NCBI GenBank assembly: GCA_947455805.1
Contig: CANGSN010000161.1
Span: forward strand, 1 to 6,974
Source: Planctomycetota bacterium
GTDB lineage: Bacteria; Planctomycetota; UBA1135; UBA2386
Length of the DNA stretch: 6,974 nt
Direction: 5' to 3'
The position numbers were made by a program, and so were the translations under genes. Of this stretch, positions 1 through 6,054 are shown in pieces. Below the pieces are notes generated by a model. It searched no databases and had not been told where the DNA came from. It saw only the letters and a program-made list of their open reading frames with translations. Position 1 is the stretch's first letter, and each line of letters begins with the position of its first letter.

Positions 1-709
1 CGAGGCGCTGCAGCAGCGCCGCCAGCCAATCGCCGGCGCGCTGGCAGGCGAGCGGCGCGTCTTCGCCAGCGGCGAGCCGCACCGCGATCGCGCTGGCCAG
101 AGCGCAGCCGGTGCCGCGCACCGGACCGACGTCGAGGCGCTGCCGGCGGAACACGAACTGGGCACCGGCGGCGAACAGCTGGTCCTCGGACCAGCGCCCG
201 TCGCCGTGGCCGCCCTTCACCAGCACCGCACGCGCCCCGGCGGCGAGGGCCAGCTCGGCGCGACCTTCGCAAAGGCTGCCGAGTTCGGGCAGGTTCGGCG
301 TGAACAGGCGCGCCAGCGGCAGCAGTCGTTCGCGGTAACAGGCCGCCAGTGCCTGTGCTGGGGCGAAGCCGCCGGCGGTCGCCGACAGCACCGGGTCGAC
401 CACGATCGCCGCCGTGGCGGCCAACGGCACCAGCACCGCGGCGACGCTGCGAGCCGTCGCCGCATCGCCGAGCATGCCGAGCTTGATCGCCTGCACCGGC
501 GCGTCGGCCAGCACCGCGTCCATCGCCGCGCGCCAGGTGCGTTCGGGCACCGGCTCGGCGCCGCGGAAGCCGCGCACGCCCTGCACGGTCAGGCAGACCG
601 GCACCGGCAGCGGCTGCGCCCCGTGCAACGCAGCGACGACGGCATCGGCGGTGACGCCCGCACCGCCGGACGGGTCGACGCCGCCGAGCAGCAGGACGCG
701 CGGGGTCAC
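1..709 (-). CDS. thiD: Hydroxymethylpyrimidine/phosphomethylpyrimidine kinase ThiD, C-terminus cut by window edge
   Basis: Cytosolic ribokinase-superfamily kinase that phosphorylates 4-amino-5-hydroxymethyl-2-methylpyrimidine and then its monophosphate, giving the HMP-PP used in thiamine synthesis. I translated 236 codons from a GTG at 709. Near the N-terminus is GGVDPSGGAG (residues 9-18), followed by D22, which matches the substrate-binding Asp of known ThiD. Q43 (TVQG) matches the pyrimidine-contacting Gln. Further family marks are KLGMLG (76-81), VVDPVLSATAGG (103-114), TPNLPEL (137-143), VLVKGGH (162-168) and the anion-hole motif RGTGC (198-202), whose Cys replaces the catalytic Asp of other ribokinases. 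Family members are about 260-270 residues, so roughly 25-35 residues lie beyond the left edge. The GTG overlaps the upstream gene's TGA stop (GTGA, 706-709). No separate Shine-Dalgarno fits well, so translation is probably coupled to that gene. No TPP riboswitch is visible. Family identity is very secure. Confidence 0.95.
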   Translation of the reverse strand, partial: MTPRVLLLGGVDPSGGAGVTADAVVAALHGAQPLPVPVCLTVQGVRGFRGAEPVPERTWRAAMDAVLADAPVQAIKLGMLGDAATARSVAAVLVPLAATAAIVVDPVLSATAGGFAPAQALAACYRERLLPLARLFTPNLPELGSLCEGRAELALAAGARAVLVKGGHGDGRWSEDQLFAAGAQFVFRRQRLDVGPVRGTGCALASAIAVRLAAGEDAPLACQRAGDWLAALLQRL

Positions 710-3700
710 TGCACCTGCACGAACGCCGTTGCGAACGGACGGCCGCCGATCGTGACCGACAGTTGCTGCGTGCCGAGCGCCTGGTCGGCTTCGATGCGCA
801 GCGTGATCTCGCGCGCGGTGACGCGGCCGACGGTCAGCGAGCGCCCGCCGAGCGACGCCTGCACCGACGACCCCGCGACCAAAGCACCGTGCAGCGTGAT
901 CCACGTGCCGCGGGCGACCTGCGTCGGCGCCTGCACGAGCGTCGCGCGACCGAGCAGCACCTCGCGCAGCAGCGCCACGTCGTCGGTGGTCGTGACGCCG
1001 TCGCCGTCGACGTCGGCCTGAGGGTCGTTGCCGCCGAGGGTCGCGAGGCGACGCCGCAGGTCGACCACCGTGATCACGCCATCGCCGTCGCTGTCGCCGG
1101 GCAGCGCGCCGACGACGAACAGCGGCCCGTCGACCCGGCCCGTGCCGGCGACGCGCACCGTCGGACCATCGCCGGCGCCCGGCGCGCTGACACCCCAGGC
1201 GTTCTCGTCGCACACCGCCAGCCCTACCTCGACCGTACGCCCGGCGGCGTCGACGACCAGGTCGCCGACGACCTCGAGGCGCAGCGACGCGCCGGCGGGC
1301 ACCAACTGCCCCCCGAGCGACAGCACGTGTTCGCGGTCGTCGCCGACCAGGGCCACCGGCCCGGACAGCAGCGTGCGCGCCTGGCCGCCGAAGGTGCCGA
1401 ACACGCGCACGCCGGCCACCGCGTTCGGCGTGTCGCCAGCACCTGCCGCGAGCACGCGCAGGGTGTCGAGGCGCAGTTCGCGCGCCGTGGTGTTCGTCAC
1501 CGTCGTGTCGAGCAGGGTCTGCTCGCCGGCCGGCACGATCTGCAGCGGCTGCGCGGTCGCCGGCGCCACCTGCAGGCCGGCGCCGAGCGTGCTGACGAGG
1601 TCGAACTTCATGACGACCCCGTCCTCGGTGCCGTTCACGACGTCGTCGTAGGCGGCCGGGTCGATCGGGAAGTCGGCGGAGTAGGTCCAGCCGCCGACGA
1701 CCGCGAGACCACCGTCGGTCATCCAGGCGCTGCCGAACGCGTCCTGGCCTTGGCCGCCGAAGTAGCTCGACCACGTGCGGGTCGCCCCGTTGTTGGTCAG
1801 CAACGTCGCGAACGCGTCCGTCACGCCGCCGGCGAACTGCGTCTGCGGCGCGTCGAGCGTCACCGGGAAGCTGGCGCTCGCGTCGCCGACCACCAGCACG
1901 CCGACCGTGGACAGGGCCAACGCCCGCACCCGATCCGGTCCGGAGCCGCCGAGCAGCGTCGAGTAGAGCATCGACTGCCCGTTCGCGGCGAGGCGCAGCA
2001 CGACGCCGTCGGTGTCGCCGGCGAACGTGTTCTGCACGGCGTTCGGCGTCAGCGGGAAGTTGGTCGAGGCGGTGAAGCCGCCGAGCCACACCGTGCCGTC
2101 GGCGGCGCCGCGCACGGACAGCAGTGCGTCGTCCAGCAGGCCGCCGGCGTAGGTCACGAACGTGGCGCTGGTGCCGTTCGGCGACAAGCGCGCGGCCATG
2201 CCGTCGTAGGCGCCGGTGATCGACGAGCGGAACGCCCCGAAGGTCACCGGCAGGTCGTTGCTGAGCGTCCAGCCGGCGACCAACCAGTCGCCAGTCGTCG
2301 GGTCGCGATCGACGGCGAGCAGCTGTTCGCTGATCGAGCCGCCGAGGAACGTCGAGAACGACACGCTCTGCCCGTTCGCCGACAGGCGCGTGACGAAGCC
2401 GTCGGAGGTGATGCCGGCGAAACCGGCCAGCGCCGGCTGGAACGTGCCGGGCGTCGACGGGAAGTTGGACGACGCCGTCCAGCCGACGACCACCGGATTG
2501 CCGGCGGCGTCGACGCGCACGGCTTCGGCGACGTCGTCGAAGACGCCGCCCAGGTAGGTCGAGAAGCCGAGCGCACTGCCGTTGGCGTCGAGCCGCGCCG
2601 CGAAGCCGTCGCCGATCGCCAGGAACGGGCCAGCACCGCCGTAGCTCGTCTGCAAAGCACCCGGAGTGGTCGGGAAGTTCGTCGACGTGGTGAAGCCGAC
2701 GACGATCGGCGAGTTGCCAGCGCCGAGGTCGAGGCCGCGGATCTCCTCGCTGGCGCTGCCGCCGAGGTAGGTCGCGAACTGCAGCGCCTGGCCATTGTCG
2801 CTGAGCCGCGCGACGAAGCCGTCGGCGCCGCCGGTCGTGCGATAGGCCCCGACCGTGGTCGGGAAGTCGAGCGACCCGGCCCAACCGGCCACGTAGACAC
2901 CGTTGCCGGGCACCCAGCGCATCGCGTTGACGCGGTCGGTCTGGCCACCGCCGAGGAACGTGCCCCAGACGACGCCCGGATCGACGACCGCCGACAGCGC
3001 CGGGTCGATCGCGTCGGCGACGAAGCCGTAGGTGAGTTCGTCGAGCAAGCGGAACTGCACGCGCAGCGGCCGCGGCCCGTCCGGCGACTCCTGCCAGGCG
3101 ATCGGCGCCTGCTGCACCAGTTCGACGACGCCGTCGTCGGTCGCCACCGTCGCACACAAGCGGCCCTCGGCATCGATGGCGAGGCGCTCGACGCCTTCGC
3201 AACGCGCGGCGAAGCGCGCCAGCTCGGCGCCCGGCGCCAGCAGCAGGTCGTATTCGAACGGGCCATGGCCGCCAGGCTGGGAGCCGTCGCCAGGCTGGGA
3301 GCCGCCGCCAGGCAGCGAACGGAACCGCACGTCGATGCCGGGCTGCACGTGCTGCAGGCGCACGGCGCGGCACGCCGGCACGCCTTGGCGCCAGCGCTGC
3401 GGCTCGCCGACGAAGAAGTTGTACTGCGTCGCCAGCGGCTGCTCGGCGACGGCGCCGGTGGTCAGGGCCGCGAGGAAGCGGGTGCGGACGACGGCGCCGC
3501 CCTGCGTGCGCAAGCGGGCGCCGGCGCCGATCGCATCGGTGGCCGCCGCGCGCCAGCGTTCGTAGCGCAGCGTGAACCCGTCGTCGTGCAGCCAGGCGGC
3601 GGTGTCGCCGACGGCGGCGAACCGCACACCGTCGTCCCACTGTCCGACGTTGGCGACGAACTGCAGTTCGTGCACGGCCGCCAGATCCGGCCCGGCAGGA

Positions 3701-3822
3701 TCGTTCGTGGGCACGACGTCGCAGCGGGACGTCGACACGCCACGGTCGGACCCGTCGCGGCCGAGGAACGAGGCACCGAGCAGCAGAGCCGAACTGGCGA
3801 GTAGGAGCGGGATCGTGCGCAT
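706..3822 (-). CDS. Secreted SBBP-repeat beta-propeller protein with dockerin-type calcium loops
   Basis: A 1038-residue exported protein of unknown exact role. Residues 1-20 look like a signal peptide (one Arg, then a Leu/Ala-rich core; cleavage likely near GAS at 16-18). Residues 50-280 resemble the N-terminal domain that precedes SBBP repeats in many bacteria, with the mark FVANVGQW (55-62). Residues 286-740 hold seven SBBP repeats, each beginning with a version of FSTYLGG, followed by VVGxTxSxNFPxTPGA and ending DGFVxRLxxNG. A beta-rich linker (750-895) precedes two EF-hand-like loops, DSDGDGVITVVD (910-921) and DVDGDGVTTTDD (937-948), typical of a type I dockerin. A final beta domain (960-1038) resembles an IPT/TIG-like fold. 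The start at 3822 is chosen because the signal peptide follows at once; no good ribosome-binding site is seen. The stop overlaps the thiD start. Likely cell-surface or extracellular, calcium-stabilised, for binding or adhesion (inference). No catalytic motif was recognised. Confidence 0.9.
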   Translation of the reverse strand: MRTIPLLLASSALLLGASFLGRDGSDRGVSTSRCDVVPTNDPAGPDLAAVHELQFVANVGQWDDGVRFAAVGDTAAWLHDDGFTLRYERWRAAATDAIGAGARLRTQGGAVVRTRFLAALTTGAVAEQPLATQYNFFVGEPQRWRQGVPACRAVRLQHVQPGIDVRFRSLPGGGSQPGDGSQPGGHGPFEYDLLLAPGAELARFAARCEGVERLAIDAEGRLCATVATDDGVVELVQQAPIAWQESPDGPRPLRVQFRLLDELTYGFVADAIDPALSAVVDPGVVWGTFLGGGQTDRVNAMRWVPGNGVYVAGWAGSLDFPTTVGAYRTTGGADGFVARLSDNGQALQFATYLGGSASEEIRGLDLGAGNSPIVVGFTTSTNFPTTPGALQTSYGGAGPFLAIGDGFAARLDANGSALGFSTYLGGVFDDVAEAVRVDAAGNPVVVGWTASSNFPSTPGTFQPALAGFAGITSDGFVTRLSANGQSVSFSTFLGGSISEQLLAVDRDPTTGDWLVAGWTLSNDLPVTFGAFRSSITGAYDGMAARLSPNGTSATFVTYAGGLLDDALLSVRGAADGTVWLGGFTASTNFPLTPNAVQNTFAGDTDGVVLRLAANGQSMLYSTLLGGSGPDRVRALALSTVGVLVVGDASASFPVTLDAPQTQFAGGVTDAFATLLTNNGATRTWSSYFGGQGQDAFGSAWMTDGGLAVVGGWTYSADFPIDPAAYDDVVNGTEDGVVMKFDLVSTLGAGLQVAPATAQPLQIVPAGEQTLLDTTVTNTTARELRLDTLRVLAAGAGDTPNAVAGVRVFGTFGGQARTLLSGPVALVGDDREHVLSLGGQLVPAGASLRLEVVGDLVVDAAGRTVEVGLAVCDENAWGVSAPGAGDGPTVRVAGTGRVDGPLFVVGALPGDSDGDGVITVVDLRRRLATLGGNDPQADVDGDGVTTTDDVALLREVLLGRATLVQAPTQVARGTWITLHGALVAGSSVQASLGGRSLTVGRVTAREITLRIEADQALGTQQLSVTIGGRPFATAFVQVQ
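949..1101 (-). other. Dockerin type I-like domain (two calcium-binding loops)
   Basis: Residues 908-958 of the secreted protein contain two 12-residue loops with Asp at loop positions 1, 3, 5 and 12 (DSDGDG...D and DVDGDG...D), each followed by a helix (LRRRLATLG and VALLREVLLG). This is the duplicated F-hand layout of type I dockerins. In cellulosomes dockerins bind cohesins. In organisms without cellulosomes such pairs are common in exported proteins and probably stabilise structure through calcium. No cohesin is visible in this window. Confidence 0.8.
1603..2967 (-). repeat. Seven consecutive SBBP repeats (beta-propeller blades)
   Basis: Residues 286-740 of the secreted protein divide into seven units starting at residues 286, 349, 420, 489, 555, 620 and 684, with lengths of 63, 71, 69, 66, 65, 64 and 57. 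Each opens with an aromatic residue plus xTYLGG-like text and has a central xFPxTPxA strand turn. The last unit is the most diverged and lacks the closing NG. In the DNA the similarity is clearest around the NFP segment, for example near 2053-2076 and 2672-2695. Confidence 0.85.
3271..3306 (-). repeat. 18-bp in-frame tandem duplication coding for GGSQPG-type units
   Basis: Two adjacent copies on the plus strand, gccaggctgggagccgtc (3271-3288) and gccaggctgggagccgcc (3289-3306), differ at one base. They are followed by the first seven bases of a third copy (3307-3313). On the coding strand they give GGGSQPGDGSQPGG (about residues 172-185), a flexible insert in the N-terminal domain ahead of the propeller. 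The near identity points to recent replication slippage. Confidence 0.85.
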
Positions 3823-3843
3823 CGCGGACCGGGGAGCATACCC

Positions 3844-3890
3844 GGCGCCGAGGGCCCGGTGGGAACGGCGGAGCCCCGCCGCCTGGCGCC
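3844..3890 (-). terminator. GC-rich stem-loop between the phosphoesterase and SBBP genes (weak terminator candidate)
   Basis: A perfect 6-bp stem with a 4-base loop (cggcgg-agcc-ccgccg, 3866-3881) lies inside a wider pair of ggcgcc arms (3844-3849 and 3885-3890). It begins 17 bases past the phosphoesterase stop. There is no run of T after it on the minus strand, so it is not a classical intrinsic terminator. It could lower read-through or protect an mRNA end. In DNA this GC-rich it could also arise by chance. Confidence 0.25.
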
Positions 3891-3906
3891 AAAGGCTGCC
3901 GCGGCG

Positions 3907-4980
3907 CTACTCGTCGCGGTCGGTCAGCGACGCGGCGTTGCCACCGGCGATGCCGAGGGCGCGCAGCACGTTGCGCTCGAGGCGCCGTTCGAGACGACGC
4001 AGCGCGCGCTGGTCGGCGCTGTCGAGCACGATCGAACCACCGGCGACCGAACCGTGGCCGCCGCACGACCCCTGCTCGCCCTCCATGCCGGCGCGCAGCA
4101 ACGACCAGGCGTCCATGCCGATCTCCGTGCGGACCGAGACGTAGTAGCTCTGGCCGACGAGCCCGCCGCAGAACACGGCGCGCACGCCCTCCATGCGCAG
4201 CAGCAGGTCGGCGACCTCGGCGACCATCTCGGCGCTGGTGGCGCGGCCGAGCGAGCACAGCGTCAGGCCGTCGTAGAGGCGGACCTTCTGCAGCGCGTCC
4301 TTCAGCGCCTGGAAGTAGGCGACCGGCAGCCGCGGGTTGGTGATCGCCGCCAGCTTCTGGCGGTCGATGCGCGGCGACAGGAACTCGAACGCGCGCAGGT
4401 CCAGTTCGCTGACGTTGCGCGACAGGTCGGCGGTGTCGGTGCGGATGCCGTAGGCGAGCGCGGTCGCCGCCTGGGCACTGGGCACCAGGTTGGCCTCGAG
4501 CAGCAGGTTGGCGACGATCGAACTGGTGGCGCCGATGTCGGGGCGCACGTCGAAGTAGGGGACGTCGTCCGGTCCGCACTTGGCGTCGGCGCAGACGTGG
4601 TGGTCGATGACGATGTCGACCTGGATGCCGGCGGGGATCGGCGTGTGGCCGAAGCCGGGCTGGGTGTCGACCAGGGCGAAGCAGTCGAAGTCGGTGATCT
4701 TGGTCTGGTCGAGCCGGTCCATCTGCATGCCGAGCTCGCGGACCATCGCCTGGTTCTCCGCGCGCAGGATCTTGCCGGAGATGGCGAGGCGGCTGTCGAT
4801 GCCCGCCGCCAGCCGCGCGAACTCCTGCAGGCCGAGCGCGCCGCCGAGCGAGTCCGGGTCGGGGTTCTTGTGCGTCATGACCAACAGCCGCTTGCGACTG
4901 CGGAGCAGGTCGCGGAGGCGCTGGGCCTGCGACCCGGTGGAGGGTCGGACCGCAGGCGTAGGTCGGGTCGTGGGGTTCAT
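3907..4980 (-). CDS. DHH/DHHA1 phosphoesterase, NrnA-like (oligoribonuclease / pAp phosphatase type)
   Basis: A 357-residue cytosolic metal-dependent phosphoesterase. The DHH domain shows motif I THKNPDPDS (36-44, with H37, D41 and D43 as metal ligands), motif II VDT (D105), motif III DHH (126-128) and motif IV RTDT (D182). The C-terminal DHHA1 domain carries the substrate-binding CGGH (306-309) followed by GSVAGGS. This is the domain order of NrnA-type enzymes, which degrade RNAs of a few nucleotides and remove the 3'-phosphate of pAp; some relatives act on cyclic-dinucleotide products. Which of these this protein prefers cannot be read from sequence. The start at 4980 is chosen because GGGGAG sits 9 bases upstream and the DHH domain follows after about 30 residues. 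A longer in-frame reading from 5268 would overlap the upstream gene and adds 96 unrelated-looking residues. A charged helix ends the protein. All catalytic residues appear intact. Confidence 0.9.
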   Translation of the reverse strand: MNPTTRPTPAVRPSTGSQAQRLRDLLRSRKRLLVMTHKNPDPDSLGGALGLQEFARLAAGIDSRLAISGKILRAENQAMVRELGMQMDRLDQTKITDFDCFALVDTQPGFGHTPIPAGIQVDIVIDHHVCADAKCGPDDVPYFDVRPDIGATSSIVANLLLEANLVPSAQAATALAYGIRTDTADLSRNVSELDLRAFEFLSPRIDRQKLAAITNPRLPVAYFQALKDALQKVRLYDGLTLCSLGRATSAEMVAEVADLLLRMEGVRAVFCGGLVGQSYYVSVRTEIGMDAWSLLRAGMEGEQGSCGGHGSVAGGSIVLDSADQRALRRLERRLERNVLRALGIAGGNAASLTDRDE

Positions 4981-4989
4981 TCGGGTCGG

Positions 4990-4995
4990 CTCCCC
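4990..4995 (-). promoter_or_regulatory. Ribosome-binding site that fixes the phosphoesterase start
   Basis: On the minus strand GGGGAG lies 9 bases ahead of the ATG at 4980. It supports this start over the upstream in-frame ATG at 5268. Confidence 0.6.
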
Positions 4996-5063
4996 AGGCT
5001 GGTTCGGCACCAGATCGGGAAGCAGGTTCAGCAGGGACTGTCGGGGGACTCTACGCCAAGGCA

Positions 5064-5079
5064 TCGACCAGGAGGTCGA
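5064..5079 (-). terminator. Short stem-loop after the TIM-barrel gene (weak terminator candidate)
   Basis: A perfect 6-bp inverted repeat with a 4-base loop (tcgacc-agga-ggtcga on the plus strand) begins 11 bases past the TIM-barrel stop, inside the 109-bp gap before the phosphoesterase. No T-run follows, so termination is doubtful. The rest of the gap shows no clear promoter or small ORF, only the phosphoesterase ribosome-binding site. Confidence 0.25.
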
Positions 5080-5089
5080 GGTCCCTGCA

Positions 5090-5983
5090 TCAGAGGCCGA
5101 ACTTGTCCAGGCAGGAACGCATCCCCGGCAGTTCACTCGCTGGAACGGAAACGTCCAGCTCGAGCACGACCGGGAGCGGCGCCCCGCTGTTCGGTACATA
5201 GGTGGCAAGCATGCCATAGTCCACCCCACCAGCGCCCGGGGGCAGGTACAGACCGTCCGGCGAGGCATCTCCCAAACTCATGCCCCGGCATCGGTTACCG
5301 AAGATCTCGAGCCACTCGCCGGCGGGCTCCGCGAGCACCTGCTGGCGGCGCGCGCAGATCGCGGCGTCGTGCCAGTAGCCGAGCTTCTTGCTGGCCAGGT
5401 CCTCGCAGATGTCGCGCATCGCCGCCACGTCCAGCACCCCCCGCAAGCTGCGGCTCTGGGTCAGGCAGAACTGGATCTCCGGGTAGTCGCGAATGCACTC
5501 GAACAGCCCGCGGCAGACGCGGTCGACGGCGGCGTTGCGGCCGACCTTGCGGCGCGCCAGCAGCGCGTCGGCGGTCTCCTTGGTCCATCGCACCTGCGGA
5601 TCGCCGAGGTCTTCGGCCAGCACGTCGCCCACCACCGGCACCACGCCGACGTCGAGCACGACCAGCGGATTGCCGACCGCTCGCGCCGTCAGCACCGCGT
5701 CGTGCACGGCGCGCCGCGCCAGCTGCCGTTCGCCTTCTCGCCCCGATGGGAAGCCGGCGGTGGCGGAGTGGTCGGACAGCGGGTCGTTGGCTCGCGTGCC
5801 CGCGAACTCGAGCGGCAAGTCCGCCGCCGCCGCACTCAGGGCGCCGGCATCCAGGGCGCGCGGCCCAGGGGCCATGGCGAGGCCGGCGAAGCGCGCCTCG
5901 AGCACCGACAACAGGAGGCGCCGGGGATCGCTCGGGCCGTGGACGCTGGCCCAGGCCGAGGCGAGGAATCTCTGCACATGCAT
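5090..5983 (-). CDS. TIM-barrel protein of the xylose isomerase-like / AP endonuclease 2 superfamily
   Basis: A 297-residue, probably cytosolic protein. It has the strand and helix rhythm of sugar phosphate isomerase/epimerase-type barrels: a first strand near residues 7-14, NPLVVLDVG (105-113), EIQFCLTQS (169-177), LGYWHDAAI (201-209), CRGMSLGDA (232-240) followed by a Gly-rich PPGAGGVDYG (248-257), and the last strand PVVLELD (271-277). The length suits the family (about 270-300). In active relatives the sites near LGYWHD, MSLGD and FCLTQ usually carry metal-binding Glu and His. Here the second His of the usual HDxGH pattern is Ile, the His of the HLKD-like strand is missing, and the fifth-strand Glu is not evident. 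H205, D206 and E275 remain. It may be non-catalytic or have an altered site. The start at 5983 has GGAAAAG 7 bases upstream. It heads the minus-strand gene run. The fold is fairly sure; substrate and reaction are unknown. Confidence 0.75.
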   Translation of the reverse strand: MHVQRFLASAWASVHGPSDPRRLLLSVLEARFAGLAMAPGPRALDAGALSAAAADLPLEFAGTRANDPLSDHSATAGFPSGREGERQLARRAVHDAVLTARAVGNPLVVLDVGVVPVVGDVLAEDLGDPQVRWTKETADALLARRKVGRNAAVDRVCRGLFECIRDYPEIQFCLTQSRSLRGVLDVAAMRDICEDLASKKLGYWHDAAICARRQQVLAEPAGEWLEIFGNRCRGMSLGDASPDGLYLPPGAGGVDYGMLATYVPNSGAPLPVVLELDVSVPASELPGMRSCLDKFGL

Positions 5984-5990
5984 GTTGGTG

Positions 5991-5997
5991 CTTTTCC
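5991..5997 (-). promoter_or_regulatory. Ribosome-binding site of the TIM-barrel gene
   Basis: On the minus strand GGAAAAG lies 7 bases ahead of the ATG at 5983. It is a partial match to the Shine-Dalgarno consensus. Confidence 0.5.
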
Positions 5998-6042
5998 AGA
6001 TCGGTGCAGCGAGTAGCCTGCGCCGGTCAGGACCACCTTAGC

Positions 6043-6046
6043 GGAG
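6043..6046 (+). promoter_or_regulatory. Ribosome-binding site of the lipoprotein gene
   Basis: GGAG lies 8 bases ahead of the ATG at 6055, and the signal peptide and lipobox follow directly, which together support this start. Confidence 0.6.
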
Positions 6047-6054
6047 TCCCATCC

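Larger units (their letters stand above)
5984..6054. promoter_or_regulatory. Divergent intergenic region between the TIM-barrel gene and the lipoprotein gene
   Basis: These 71 bases separate two divergent starts, so promoters for both genes should lie here or just inside the opposite gene. I can identify the two ribosome-binding sites but no convincing -35/-10 pair in either direction, and no clear operator palindrome. Confidence 0.5.

Noticed and set aside
206..1021. A plus-strand open frame opposite thiD and the end of the SBBP gene
   Set aside because: The minus strand carries unmistakable ThiD motifs, and this frame gives a His/Arg-rich product typical of an antisense shadow.
763..3804. 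A 1013-codon open frame on the plus strand, antisense to the SBBP gene
   Set aside because: Its product is Arg/Ala/Gly/Glu-rich with no recognisable domain. Long antisense frames are expected opposite GC-rich genes with strong third-position bias. The minus-strand product has a signal peptide, seven repeats and dockerin loops.
706..3822. A cellulosomal enzyme, suggested by the dockerin loops
   Set aside because: No glycoside hydrolase or other catalytic domain is visible and no cohesin or scaffoldin lies nearby. Dockerin-like pairs are common outside cellulosomes.
3907..5268. A longer 453-residue version of the DHH phosphoesterase starting at 5268
   Set aside because: The added 96 residues show no domain, overlap the TIM-barrel gene by 179 bases, and ignore the good ribosome-binding site 9 bases before the ATG at 4980.
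4580..6016. A 478-codon plus-strand open frame across the phosphoesterase and TIM-barrel genes
   Set aside because: It spans two well-supported opposite-strand genes, has low-complexity composition and matches no family I know.
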